Assembly (NCBI RefSeq): GCF_018255755.1
Contig: NZ_CP073766.1
Location: 5,206,501 to 5,270,500 of the forward strand
Reading direction: 5' to 3'
Source of the DNA: Chitinophaga sp. HK235
GTDB taxonomy: Bacteria; Bacteroidota; Bacteroidia; Chitinophagales; Chitinophagaceae
DNA length: 64,000 nucleotides
A program made the position numbers and the translations under genes. Shown here piece by piece: positions 51,032-60,149 of the stretch. How positions within the stretch are numbered: position 1 is the first letter of the stretch; every line of letters begins with the position of its first letter. A model generated the notes under the pieces. The model worked only from the letters and a program-made list of their open reading frames with translations, searched no databases and was not told the origin of the DNA.

Positions 51032-51156
51032 TTTTTTCTTATTTGTTAAGTTGTTTATATATCTCCGGCAATGCCGGAAAGGTTAAAGCCTGATGCGAAG
51101 TTACTTCAGAAATACGTTTTTCTGTCAAATGGATAATAAAAACCGATTATGTGTAA

Positions 51157-52041
51157 TTAAGCCATCATGAAGAAATGCACATAAATCCAGGCAAAGGGAG
51201 CGGCGAGCAGCAGGGAATCGAAGCGATCGAGGAAGCCGCCATGACCAGGCATGATAGTACCGGAATCTTTTACACCGGCCATCCGCTTGAGTCTGGACTC
51301 CAGGAGATCGCCGATAGTACCGAAGATGGCAGCAATGCCGGCCAATACCAGCCAGTGTTGCAGAGAGAGATACTGCTGACCCCAGTAATAGCCATATACG
51401 CCGGCAGCGACTACTGCCAGTATCATCCCTCCTACTGTTCCCTCAATGGTTTTTTTAGGCGAGATAGACGGGAAAAAAGGTGTACGGCCTATCAGAGAAC
51501 CTACAATATAGGCCATGGTATCGTTGATCCAGATAAAAATAATCAGCAGCAGGGGAATCAGCCAGCCCGGTGCGGTACCCACGTTTTCAGGTGTATAGTG
51601 GATATCGATAGCGCTGAGCCGGATATTGACCAGCAGGCTGAAGGGAATTACCACATACAGCAGCCCCATACAGGAGTAGCCCACATTTTTAGGAGAGAAG
51701 TCTTTATCCAGTAATATCTCTCCCAGTGGTAATACCAGCAGGAAGATAACGGCAACCCACCATCCGATAAAGCCGGTAGAGATACTGCCTATATAAAAAT
51801 AATCGCCGGTAAAAGCCAGCATGATGGCAGCTCCGGCAACCGTTACCCCCCATTTGTGCCAGGAGGGAATGGTGGCATAACCGGGATCGATCAGGCGCAT
51901 CAGCTTAAAAAATTCCTGCAGCGCAAAAAAGCTGACCAGGAAAAACAGCAGAAAGAAAGTAAAGGGACTCCATAAGATACCTCCCAGCATGACTGCCACA
52001 AACACCAGCGCGGAGGCAGTGCGGGTAAAAAACGTCTTCAT
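51157..52041 (-). CDS. cdsA: Phosphatidate cytidylyltransferase
   Basis: 294 residues from ATG 52041 (the frame extends further but lacks support). Seven to eight membrane helices. C-terminal signature IFGTIGDLLESRLKRMAGVKDSGTIMPGHGGFLDRFDSL, the CdsA family pattern S-x-x-K-R-x(4)-K-D-x-G-x-x-x-P-G-H-G-G-x-x-D-R-x-D. It makes CDP-diacylglycerol, the precursor used for phosphatidylserine. Clustered with psd. Confidence 0.95.
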   Translation of the reverse strand: MKTFFTRTASALVFVAVMLGGILWSPFTFFLLFFLVSFFALQEFFKLMRLIDPGYATIPSWHKWGVTVAGAAIMLAFTGDYFYIGSISTGFIGWWVAVIFLLVLPLGEILLDKDFSPKNVGYSCMGLLYVVIPFSLLVNIRLSAIDIHYTPENVGTAPGWLIPLLLIIFIWINDTMAYIVGSLIGRTPFFPSISPKKTIEGTVGGMILAVVAAGVYGYYWGQQYLSLQHWLVLAGIAAIFGTIGDLLESRLKRMAGVKDSGTIMPGHGGFLDRFDSLLLAAPFAWIYVHFFMMA

Positions 52042-52108
52042 TATGCCTAGTTCTGTTAATTGATTCTGAAGCACAAAAGTGTACAAAATTACCCGTTGAA
52101 GCAAATTG

Positions 52109-52357
52109 CTATTCCGGTATTACCGCATCGGCATCGCCTCCGGTAACGTTATTGTGATTTTGCACCAGGTCTCTGGCTACTTGTTCTTCCTGTTCGTGCA
52201 CATATATTTCAGCCAGACCGGGGAGTGTAATGTTATAGGAAGATGATTGACGGTTGAGTAGTACAGCATTGATACCGTTGTCTGCCAGCATGCCTTTTAC
52301 AATTTCCGCCTCAAAGGGGCGGTCGCTCGAAAATATTTTCACCCATCCTTTTTCCAT
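52109..52357 (-). CDS. DUF2007-like putative signal-transducing protein
   Basis: 82 residues from ATG 52357. One beta-alpha-beta module: WVKIFSSDRPFEAEIVKGMLADNGINAVLLNRQ, then LPGLAEIYVHEQEEQVARDLVQ. This matches DUF2007 (PII-like fold), found beside cdsA in many Bacteroidota. The frame upstream to 52429 overlaps the CPBP gene and is not used. The ligand is unknown. Confidence 0.82.
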   Translation of the reverse strand: MEKGWVKIFSSDRPFEAEIVKGMLADNGINAVLLNRQSSSYNITLPGLAEIYVHEQEEQVARDLVQNHNNVTGGDADAVIPE

Positions 52358-52385
52358 AATAATAACATTTAGCTCAGTTGGTAAG

Positions 52386-53336
52386 TTACTGATTTTCATC
52401 CATACCGATACGGTCAACATCCTTGTCAACAGACTGTTTTACAGGATCTGTCATGACCATAGGAGTTGATTTCTGGCGGAGAGCCCATAACAATCCAATC
52501 GTCACTATCCCGCAAAGCAGGGCCGTATACCAGGCCACCGGCGTGTCTTTAGACGGGTCTGTCTGTATCATGCCATGCTGGAACAGGTACATCAGCACCA
52601 CCTTGGTGCCGTTGTTGAGTATGTGGGCCAGTATACTCAGCCACAGGTTGCCGCTGAGCACATAGATGGCGCCCAGCACAAACCCGAGTACTGCTATGGC
52701 CATGAAGTCCAGTATTTCACCATGAACGGCACTGAAGAAAATAGAGGATAAGACTACGCTAAGCCATACTCTGCGGGTGCTTTTGATAAGCAGACGCTGA
52801 AATACCCCTCTGAAAAACAGTTCTTCAGCGATAGAAGGAACGATAGCGACCAGTATCAGGTTGATGATCAGATCTTTGATGCCTGGCATGCGGAGCATGA
52901 GGTTGACCATTTTTTCGGCTTGGGCCTGCATATCACGGGCATCCTGAGGCACGTTCCAGGTCTGATTCCAGTCGCTCACAAACCCGGCCACCCACAGCGC
53001 ACCATAAATACCCATCAGCGCCAGCACGATCTGTATCGCTTTGGGAGCGGGTTTCAGGCCAAGATAACGAGCCGGGTAAGGTTGCCAGAGATAAGCAAAA
53101 ACAGCGGCCGGAACTAAGTAAACGATCACAGTATAGAAAAACTGTGTAATTTTCAGATAGCCGATAAGGTTAGGGTCTGTCAGGTCTCCATTCTGGATCT
53201 CCATGATGGTGTGCCCGGTAAGGGGTTCCAGCAGCAATTGCAGCCCTGTAATGTATATCAGAAAGAAGCCGATAAAGAATCCAATGAAGGTGACGAACTG
53301 CAAAGCGGTGGGAGACTGTTTCAGATAACCGGTCAT
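52386..53336 (-). CDS. CPBP-family intramembrane metalloprotease
   Basis: 316 residues from ATG 53336. Seven or eight membrane helices. The catalytic motif is IAEELFFRGVFQRLL (EExxxR), followed by SSIFFSAVHGEILDF (FxxxH) and the third region NLWLSILAHILNN. This is the complete abortive-infection/CAAX protease family signature. The C-terminal tail is hydrophilic. Upstream of DUF2007 and cdsA, all minus strand. Cleavage of membrane proteins or peptide maturation is the family function; targets unknown. Confidence 0.93.
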   Translation of the reverse strand: MTGYLKQSPTALQFVTFIGFFIGFFLIYITGLQLLLEPLTGHTIMEIQNGDLTDPNLIGYLKITQFFYTVIVYLVPAAVFAYLWQPYPARYLGLKPAPKAIQIVLALMGIYGALWVAGFVSDWNQTWNVPQDARDMQAQAEKMVNLMLRMPGIKDLIINLILVAIVPSIAEELFFRGVFQRLLIKSTRRVWLSVVLSSIFFSAVHGEILDFMAIAVLGFVLGAIYVLSGNLWLSILAHILNNGTKVVLMYLFQHGMIQTDPSKDTPVAWYTALLCGIVTIGLLWALRQKSTPMVMTDPVKQSVDKDVDRIGMDENQ

Positions 53337-53528
53337 AAACACTTACTGTATTAAATTTGCGTAAATTTACATCGTGAAATCCAGTTTGCAGCGATATGGT
53401 GATCTCCGTCATCTTTTTGTATCCTGCCTCTTACCGCGAGGTAAGGAACTGTTACTTCCCGCTGTGAAAAAGAGTAATATAAAGTATAAAAATAATAACT
53501 ACAGGTAAAGAGCTGTGGTATTTAATTT

Positions 53529-54596
53529 ATGGTGAAGATAGGAAATATTGATCTGGGAGAATTCCCCTTACTGCTGGCACCTATGGAAGATGTGAGCGAT
53601 CCCCCCTTCCGTGCGGTGTGTAAGGATAACGGGGCCGACCTCATGTATACCGAGTTTATTTCTTCGGAGGGACTTATCCGTGATGCCATCAAAAGCCGGC
53701 AGAAGCTGGATATTTTCCCTTATGAGCGTCCGGTAGGGATCCAGATTTTCGGTGGGGATGAAGAGCCCATGACCATGGCAGCCCAGATTGTAGAGGCTAC
53801 CAACCCCGATCTGCTGGACATCAACTTTGGATGCCCTGTAAAAAAGGTAGTCTGCAAAGGCGCCGGGGCCGGCATCCTGAAAGACATTCCTAAAATGGTA
53901 AAACTGACGGCAGCCGTGGTAAAAGCCACCAAACTGCCCGTGACCGTTAAAACCCGTCTGGGCTGGGATGAGGATTCCAAAAATATTGAAGAGGTAGCGG
54001 AGCGTCTGCAGGACGTAGGTATTAAAGCGTTAACCATTCACGGCCGCACCCGCACGCAGTTGTATAAAGGTCATGCAGACTGGACGCTGATCGGAAAAAT
54101 TAAAAACAATCCGCGTATACACATCCCTATCTTTGGTAACGGTGACATATGTACGCCGGAGCAAGCTATCGCCGCCAGAGAGAAATATGGCGTAGACGGG
54201 GTTATGATAGGCCGCGCTGCTATTGGCTATCCCTGGATATTCCGGGAAATCAAGCATTTTATGAAGACAGGCGAACATTTGCCGCCTCCAACTGTTTTGG
54301 AAAGAGTAGAAGTTTGTAAAAAACATCTGCGCCAGTCAGTGTCCTGGAAAGGAGACGTTGTAGGAATCCTTGAAATGCGCCGCCACTATACCAATTACCT
54401 CAAAGGGCTGCCCCATATAAAAGAATTCAGACAACAATTAGTAACTTACAAGACATTAGCGGAAATAGAAGACGTACTGGATGCGGTTGTTTTACAATAC
54501 AAGGACCACATATTCGAAAGGACTGCTCCCACACTAGCTGAACATAATTTCCCGCCGGCTGATAATGAAATGGCTGGTTGTAACGTTTACGTATAA
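53529..54596 (+). CDS. dusB: tRNA-dihydrouridine synthase (DusB-type)
   Basis: 355 residues. FMN-binding TIM barrel: APMEDVSDPPFRAVCKD, NFGCPVKKVVCKGAGA (with the catalytic cysteine), LTIHGRTRTQLYKG, GNGDICTPEQA, and DGVMIGRAAIGYPWIF. It reduces uridine to dihydrouridine in the tRNA D-loop. It has the DusB family pattern and length. The 192-bp region upstream holds a small CTTACC-GCGA-GGTAAG hairpin and no clear promoter. Confidence 0.95.
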   Translation: MVKIGNIDLGEFPLLLAPMEDVSDPPFRAVCKDNGADLMYTEFISSEGLIRDAIKSRQKLDIFPYERPVGIQIFGGDEEPMTMAAQIVEATNPDLLDINFGCPVKKVVCKGAGAGILKDIPKMVKLTAAVVKATKLPVTVKTRLGWDEDSKNIEEVAERLQDVGIKALTIHGRTRTQLYKGHADWTLIGKIKNNPRIHIPIFGNGDICTPEQAIAAREKYGVDGVMIGRAAIGYPWIFREIKHFMKTGEHLPPPTVLERVEVCKKHLRQSVSWKGDVVGILEMRRHYTNYLKGLPHIKEFRQQLVTYKTLAEIEDVLDAVVLQYKDHIFERTAPTLAEHNFPPADNEMAGCNVYV

Positions 54597-54640
54597 ACGC
54601 TCTAACCCCATCCAAACAAAAAATAATAAATTACTTTCAC

Positions 54641-55210
54641 ATGACCACAATTAAAAATCTGAGAAATGAAGTCTGGAAAGACTTACAGATTAAAAACAAA
54701 TCTGCCCTGCGTAAAAAATACGCGGTTTCAAACATGGGGAGAGTGATCAGTTATCATGAAAGTACCGAAGATGGTAAGCTGCTCACGGGTTCTACCGTGG
54801 AAGGCTATACGGTTTTAAATGTAAAACCGGCAGACAGTTACCAGTCACTCTACCTGCACAGGGAAGTGGCCAAGCTTTTCAACAAAAAACCAGGCCGCAA
54901 CTATCGGTATGTTATCCACCTGGACTACGACAAGAAAAACAATAAGGCCAACAACCTCAAATGGGCAACCAAGGAGGAAATGGAGGAACATCAGCAGAAT
55001 AGCCCGGCCAAACTGGCTTACAAGGAAAAACAACGTAACCGGGTAAAAGGCCTCAAGCTGAACGTGACGAAAGTGAAGAGTATCAAGCGCCTGCTGAACA
55101 AGCCCGGTAAAAAAACCATGAAACAGATCGCCGAACAGTTTGATATCAGCGAAATGCAGCTGTACCGCATCAAAAGCGGTGAAAACTGGGCACACGTAAC
55201 ACTGGATTAA
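54641..55210 (+). CDS. NUMOD4/HNH-like DNA-binding protein
   Basis: 189 residues, very basic (many K/R). The N-terminus is a NUMOD4 motif (EVWKDLQIK ... YAVSNMGRVISYHES). In the middle lies an HNH-like region, LHREVAKLF, YRYVIHLDYDKKNNKANN and LKWATKEEM, in which the usual DH-x-N spacing is changed (HLDYDKKNN). The C-terminus has a helix-turn-helix-like MKQIAEQFDISEMQLYRIKSG. These modules are those of homing endonucleases, but no intron or phage genes are near. It may be a domesticated regulator or a nuclease with weakened catalysis. Ends in a hairpin. Confidence 0.75.
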   Translation: MTTIKNLRNEVWKDLQIKNKSALRKKYAVSNMGRVISYHESTEDGKLLTGSTVEGYTVLNVKPADSYQSLYLHREVAKLFNKKPGRNYRYVIHLDYDKKNNKANNLKWATKEEMEEHQQNSPAKLAYKEKQRNRVKGLKLNVTKVKSIKRLLNKPGKKTMKQIAEQFDISEMQLYRIKSGENWAHVTLD

Positions 55211-55250
55211 AGCCTGGTTTTCCAGGAATGATCATATATGATGTTGTCTG

Positions 55251-55281
55251 ACTATGGCCATACGATAAGTGTGGCCATAGT
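55251..55281. terminator. Hairpin between convergent genes
   Basis: 10-bp perfect stem ACTATGGCCA (55251-55260) with 55272-55281, 11-nt loop; T-tract weak (TTGTTTGAC). A second small hairpin, CCTGG-TTTT-CCAGG, lies at 55213-55226. Confidence 0.6.
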
Positions 55282-55308
55282 TGTTTGACACCTTATCCAG
55301 GAAAAACC

Positions 55309-58300
55309 CTACAGTTGCCCCCGGGTCATTTCAGCCAGCACCCTCCTGTAATGCGGACTCTCACGCAGCGCCGGCTCGTAGCCCATCAGCACCACCTGTT
55401 TCCGGGCACGCGATAATGTTACCAGTAATTTACGGTCTACCTCTATCTCTGTTTCTTCCCAGCGGAAGCTGCCCAGGCTTTGCAGGGTGTGTACCTGCGC
55501 TGCATGGTATACCGCCAGCGATACAATAATAATATCGTTTTCAGAACCCTGAAAACGCTCTACTGTATCGATATTCACCTGCTGAAGCACCTTGTCTTCC
55601 GACAACAGCTCCCGTATGAGGCTGATCTGTGTACGCCATGGCGTGACCACCCCCACTGTATCTTTGGTAAAGGTTTCCCCGTATTGCGCCTGAAGATATC
55701 GTAACAACGATACTACCCGCGCAGCCTCCGTTTGGTTCATTTTGGAGGTGGCCTCATAAGGACTGGGGATAAATACCTTCCGGCCTAAAGCCAGCACCTG
55801 CTTCCACGACGTTTCTTCCACAGCGGGCCCGGGCTCAAAGGCAGCCTGCTGCTGCTCTCCGCCTGAAGCAAGCTGCCCTGCGTAATAGTGATTTACCAGG
55901 TTGGCGATACTGTCGTGCATTCTGAAATGAGTGTTCAACATGCCCCAGGCATGCCGCCACTGAGCTTGTTTACAGCGATGCATCAGCCGCTCAAAAATGG
56001 AAGCACGCAGATCATGTATGCCCAACTGCTGCAGCACCGGGTCTTTTACCCTACAGAAAGATGCTTCCTGGGCCACAACCGGCGGCAGCTGGTTCTGGTC
56101 ACCGATCAGAATAAATTTCCGGAAGGGCATCAATAGTCCCAGCAGCTGAGGTTCTGTCAGCTGCGAAGCCTCATCCACGATCAGGGTATCGGCCGGGATG
56201 CCCATCATCAGCAGCTGTTCCAGCCGGGTGGCCATCGTGGCAACGGTGGCTACAAATACATGGTGGCCGGTGATGTAAGCTCGGGCATTGTCAAGATTGC
56301 CTTCCAGGCAAAGCTGCCGTAGCTGCTGTGCTGACTCGGAGCTACGTCCCCCCAGCCGCAGATAACGGACCTGCTTTGCCTCCAGTTTATTACATATTTC
56401 ATCTACCGCCTTGTTGGTAAAGGCTACCAGCACTACATGGCGGCGTTGTTTGACCATCTCCCCTACAATAGTGGTGAGCAAAGATGATGTTTTGCCTGTG
56501 CCGGGAGGTCCCTGTAGCAGGTAGTAGTCCTGCGCCTCCAGGGCCTGCCTGACGATCTGCTCCTGATTGGCATTGAACATGGCCGGCGCCGGAAATGGTA
56601 AGGGGTGCCAACGGGGTATTTCCAGGCCCAGCAGCAGACGGACGCGCTGTGCATTTAAAGGTGATAATACATGGAATAGGGCTGCAGCCGCAATCCAGTA
56701 GTTGGATTCGTAGATATCATGCTCAATAATCCATTCATCAAACTGACGGAAGAAATCCAGCGTCATCTGACGGTTGTTAAGGGAAAAGGTAAGCGTATCT
56801 TTTCCCAGATCGTCGATACGGCCTTTCAGCAGCTGTTGTTGCATGGGGCGTAGTTCGGCGCCGGTGCGCGGATAAATGATGGCGGTATCTCCAACCCGGA
56901 AGTTGTGGCTAACGGGATCGGCTATATCAAATAAGACCGCACTGTTGACGGTATCAAATTCACGGAAGCACAATCCGGAGATAATATTGAACCGGGCTTC
57001 CTTTTCCTCTTCCGTTTGCAGCCACAGGGCTGAGAATCCATCGGCATCTTCTTCCCGGTTCACTTCAGAAAACATGCCGCACTTGGCTTGCAGGTATTCC
57101 CTTAATACAAAAGAGAGATATTGCTGATAATAAGCTTTGGCCTCCGGTGGTGCCGAGTACCAGGCTTTTTCAAAGGCTGTAAAATGGTTGGCGCTGAAAG
57201 AAGGTAGTCCGGTAGCGGCTGTGCCGGTGATAGCCGATAATATTTCGTACTCTTCCCCTGCCAGTCGCAGCAACATGGCGACCACCTGGTTGCGGAGCAA
57301 CAGCAGATCGTTTTCAGTACGGTGGGTACTGCTTACGTTCCGGAGCGGACTGGCCGCAGCGGCAGAATATAAAATAGCAGAACTGCCTTTGCGTTGCCGG
57401 CCAAAGGCGGAGCGGAGCAACAGGTTGTAGCCTACTACCTGCATCTCATGGTTCCTCCAGGTATTGAAGTCGGGCGCTTTGCCGCTTTTCAGTTCAAAGA
57501 TCTCTTTACGGTGAGGGTCCTGATCGTCTTCAGTCATGAGGTCCAGCCTTCCCTGCAGACCGTAGCGGGCAGAGAAAAAGGTGGGCTCTATCCTGACTGG
57601 TTTGTCCTGCAGATCGCGTACCGTTGTATGGAGATTGCCCCAGTGCTGCTGGCGGATGTCCCGGTACATTTCATTCAGTTGTTCGCGACCGTAGGCTGCT
57701 GCCTGTAATACGTTTTCGGCCACGGCTTCCACGAAAGAGGTTTTAAAATCTATCTCGCGGTTGCGCAGCATCTCGTCCAGCAAGGCGTTGACCAGGTTAC
57801 CTTTGAATGCTGCCGGCGAGGCCTGCTGCGGCGTAAGCTTTTTGACCAGGTACAGCAAGCGGTTGGCGCCTTTGTGGGTGAAACATTCGGCGAGGTCGCT
57901 GATATCAATGAGCAGGTCTGGCTCCAGTATGACGAGGCTTTCAGCAGTGGTGATATAAACATCCTGGCTGTTGCCCTGGCGGCAATGATGTACCAGGATG
58001 GTGTCGTAAGGGCGCAACAGCGGATGCAGCGCTACTACCGTAAGATCGTCCAGGTGGTCGAGCAACAGCTCAAAGTCACCCTGTTCATCGTTCTTAACCT
58101 GTATCGTAAAAGTATGTTTCCCGCTATCGTTCAGGTGCAGTGCGCCGGTAGCGGTGATCATACATTTCAGCAATGGGATATCAGCAGGATTATGCTGATA
58201 GGACAAGGCAAGCCGGGTATTGCCTGTTGTCAGGAACAGTTGCCGTAAATCATCCGGTTCCTGTTCCTGGTAAACCCAGGCTACTGCAGCGGTGAGTGCT

Positions 58301-58599
58301 TTGATACACAGCAGATGCTCATGGTCCTGCAGGGGGAACATGCCGGCGGTGGTTTTGTTGGTGAGGAGACGCAGGGCTGTCAGCTGTTGGCGGATCTCAG
58401 GAGGCACTACCTCTTTGTCGAAATAAAACTGCATTCGTGCAAACAGGTTACCGAAAGACCGGGATTCTTCGCGCGTAAGGTCGCGGAAGAGGCTTTCCAG
58501 TATTTGTTTGTATTGTCGGAATTTTTCTTCGGGGCTGGATGTATGATGCGCTTCTTTTATCCTCGCAAAAAAAGCAGCTGCCTTAAATGTCGCCTGCAT
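55309..58599 (-). CDS. Dna2-like nuclease-helicase (PD-(D/E)XK + SF1 helicase)
   Basis: 1096 residues. The N-terminal half has a RecB/Cas4-like nuclease region at about 345-395: GLQGRLDLM, then EIFELKSGKA (the E-x-K pair) and a following QVVGYNLLL helix. The C-terminal half is SF1B (Upf1/Dna2-like) helicase: Walker A LLQGPPGTGKTSS at about 693, DTLIVDEASQLTEPQLLG (motif II), LIGDQNQLPPVV, and DTVERFQGSENDIIIVSL to LSRARKQVVL at the end. Cytosolic. Probable role in repair or replication fork processing; a defence function is possible but unsupported. Confidence 0.9.
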   Translation of the reverse strand: MQATFKAAAFFARIKEAHHTSSPEEKFRQYKQILESLFRDLTREESRSFGNLFARMQFYFDKEVVPPEIRQQLTALRLLTNKTTAGMFPLQDHEHLLCIKALTAAVAWVYQEQEPDDLRQLFLTTGNTRLALSYQHNPADIPLLKCMITATGALHLNDSGKHTFTIQVKNDEQGDFELLLDHLDDLTVVALHPLLRPYDTILVHHCRQGNSQDVYITTAESLVILEPDLLIDISDLAECFTHKGANRLLYLVKKLTPQQASPAAFKGNLVNALLDEMLRNREIDFKTSFVEAVAENVLQAAAYGREQLNEMYRDIRQQHWGNLHTTVRDLQDKPVRIEPTFFSARYGLQGRLDLMTEDDQDPHRKEIFELKSGKAPDFNTWRNHEMQVVGYNLLLRSAFGRQRKGSSAILYSAAAASPLRNVSSTHRTENDLLLLRNQVVAMLLRLAGEEYEILSAITGTAATGLPSFSANHFTAFEKAWYSAPPEAKAYYQQYLSFVLREYLQAKCGMFSEVNREEDADGFSALWLQTEEEKEARFNIISGLCFREFDTVNSAVLFDIADPVSHNFRVGDTAIIYPRTGAELRPMQQQLLKGRIDDLGKDTLTFSLNNRQMTLDFFRQFDEWIIEHDIYESNYWIAAAALFHVLSPLNAQRVRLLLGLEIPRWHPLPFPAPAMFNANQEQIVRQALEAQDYYLLQGPPGTGKTSSLLTTIVGEMVKQRRHVVLVAFTNKAVDEICNKLEAKQVRYLRLGGRSSESAQQLRQLCLEGNLDNARAYITGHHVFVATVATMATRLEQLLMMGIPADTLIVDEASQLTEPQLLGLLMPFRKFILIGDQNQLPPVVAQEASFCRVKDPVLQQLGIHDLRASIFERLMHRCKQAQWRHAWGMLNTHFRMHDSIANLVNHYYAGQLASGGEQQQAAFEPGPAVEETSWKQVLALGRKVFIPSPYEATSKMNQTEAARVVSLLRYLQAQYGETFTKDTVGVVTPWRTQISLIRELLSEDKVLQQVNIDTVERFQGSENDIIIVSLAVYHAAQVHTLQSLGSFRWEETEIEVDRKLLVTLSRARKQVVLMGYEPALRESPHYRRVLAEMTRGQL

Positions 58600-58687
58600 A
58601 GTTGCAAGATAAGCATTACAGCACGGTTTGCATCAGTGGCGCAATTGTTATACCTTCCGTAAGATTTCTCATTGAAAATATATTTTT

Positions 58688-59485
58688 ATGTCAGCCAAGA
58701 AAATAGCCATTATCGGGGGAGGTAACCTGGGGTCGGCCATTGCACAGGGACTGGTGAAGAGTGGTTTTTCCAGCCCTGCAGATATTACCGTTACCAAGCG
58801 CAATACCGGTACCCTGGCCGATCTGAAGGCAGCAGGCGTACAGATAGAGACAGACAATGCTAAAGCCATCCGGCAATCTGAAGTGATTGTGGTGGCACTG
58901 AAACCATACAATGTGCGGGAAGTGCTGCAACAGTTCAAAGAGGAACTGGACCCGACCAGACATATTCTTATCAGCGTAGTTACCGGTGTCAGCATCGCCG
59001 ACTTGTTACATATTGTACCGGAGATACCTTTGGTAAGGGCCATGCCTAATACTGCCATCGCGATACAGGAGTCTATCACCTGTATCTGTGCCGCCAATAC
59101 CACCGATGAACAAATCCGGTATGTAAAAACGATGTTTGATCAGCTGGGTGCTACTGTAAGCATCGACGAAAAACTGATGGATGCCGCTACTGTACTGGGA
59201 GCCTGCGGTATCGCCTTTGCATTGCGGTTTATCCGTGCCAATATTCAGGGTGGCATTGAGATCGGCTTTGATGTCCGTACCGCCAGCCTGATAGCGGCGC
59301 AAACCGTGAAGGGTGCGGCAGAACTGCTGATCCGTGAAAATCGTCATCCGGAGGAGGAAATTGATAAGGTAACTACCCCCAAAGGCTGTACGATTGCGGG
59401 ACTAAATGAGATGGAGCACCAGGGCTTCAGTTCTTCTCTGATAAAAGGTATCAGTACATCCTATAATAAGATTGTGAAGGGTTAA
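58688..59485 (+). CDS. proC: Pyrroline-5-carboxylate reductase
   Basis: 265 residues. The N-terminal Rossmann loop IAIIGGGNLGSAIAQGLVKSG starts at residue 5. VKPYN-equivalent VVALKPYNV is present. The C-terminal domain carries TVLGACGIAFALRFIRANIQ, KVTTPKGCTIAGLNEMEHQGF, the family's substrate-binding stretch. It makes proline from pyrroline-5-carboxylate with NAD(P)H. No other pro genes adjacent. Its stop shares a TTAA with the convergent sixA. Confidence 0.95.
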   Translation: MSAKKIAIIGGGNLGSAIAQGLVKSGFSSPADITVTKRNTGTLADLKAAGVQIETDNAKAIRQSEVIVVALKPYNVREVLQQFKEELDPTRHILISVVTGVSIADLLHIVPEIPLVRAMPNTAIAIQESITCICAANTTDEQIRYVKTMFDQLGATVSIDEKLMDAATVLGACGIAFALRFIRANIQGGIEIGFDVRTASLIAAQTVKGAAELLIRENRHPEEEIDKVTTPKGCTIAGLNEMEHQGFSSSLIKGISTSYNKIVKG

Positions 59486-59976
59486 TTATTACGCGGATAA
59501 TCGAAGAAGAGAAATTTTTTGGTGGCCATGTCAAAATCTTTCCAGCTGTCGGTATCTGCCTGAATGGCAAAGATGCCGGTGGTGGGCACATTATCGATGC
59601 GGATTTCTTCTGTGAGATAGTTGGCAAAATCGGTAATCCCGGGGTTATGTGCGAAGATGGCCACAGCGTTGAAATCATCATCTATCCGGGTGATCACTTT
59701 CAGGAAGGTGGAGGCGTAACAGAGGTACAGCTCTTCTTCCAGGAGGATGGCCTGTTTGGGATAGTGCCATTCTTCGGCCATGATTTTAGCCGTGGTGCGG
59801 GCGCGTTTAGCCGGGCTGGTGATAATCAGTTCGGGGACCATGCCTCTTGTTATGAGGCGCTGGGCCATTTCGGGGGCGTTTTGTTTACCTCGTTTGTTGA
59901 GCGGCCTGTCAAAATCATCCATGTCCGGATTGTTCCAGCTGGATTTTGCATGACGGATGAGTAATAGTGTTTTCAT
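59482..59976 (-). CDS. sixA: SixA-type phosphohistidine phosphatase
   Basis: 164 residues, histidine phosphatase superfamily. LLLIRHAKSSWNNPD at residues 4-18, with R8 and H9 as the catalytic RH pair; then DFDRPLNKRGKQNAPEMAQRL and ELIITSPAKRARTTA, with the later NAVAIFAHNPGITDF providing the second histidine. SixA removes phosphate from phosphohistidine in phosphorelays, though substrates in this group are uncertain. Cytosolic, single gene. Confidence 0.92.
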   Translation of the reverse strand: MKTLLLIRHAKSSWNNPDMDDFDRPLNKRGKQNAPEMAQRLITRGMVPELIITSPAKRARTTAKIMAEEWHYPKQAILLEEELYLCYASTFLKVITRIDDDFNAVAIFAHNPGITDFANYLTEEIRIDNVPTTGIFAIQADTDSWKDFDMATKKFLFFDYPRNN

Positions 59977-60097
59977 GGTCTGAAAACGAGTAATTTACAT
60001 GGACGAAAATAAGATTTTAAAGGAAGTTAATGTGTTAAGGGTATAATGTTTTCTTCCAGGGGCTGATTTAAGAGAAAATTAACATGCGACAGCGCAT

Positions 60098-60135
60098 AAA
60101 AAAAGCGAAGACCAACGGTGGTCTTCGCTTTTTTT
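60098..60135. terminator. Intrinsic terminator (purF end), bidirectional
   Basis: A 17-bp stem (60098-60114 with 60119-60135; core AGCGAAGACCA) with a 4-nt loop, flanked by A and T runs. It serves the minus-strand PurF-type gene that ends at 60150. Confidence 0.92.
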
Positions 60136-60149
60136 TATGTTGATGAAAA

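Noticed and set aside
52368..52385. TTTAGCTCAGTTGGTAAG resembles a tRNA D-arm.
   Set aside because: No matching acceptor stem, anticodon stem or T-arm (GGTTCGAAT type) follows. The downstream bases belong to the CPBP gene. Chance similarity.
53374..53508. A 44-codon GTG-started frame upstream of dusB.
   Set aside because: No signal, helix or repeat that marks a real protein, and Asn/Lys-rich at the end. No basis beyond an open frame.
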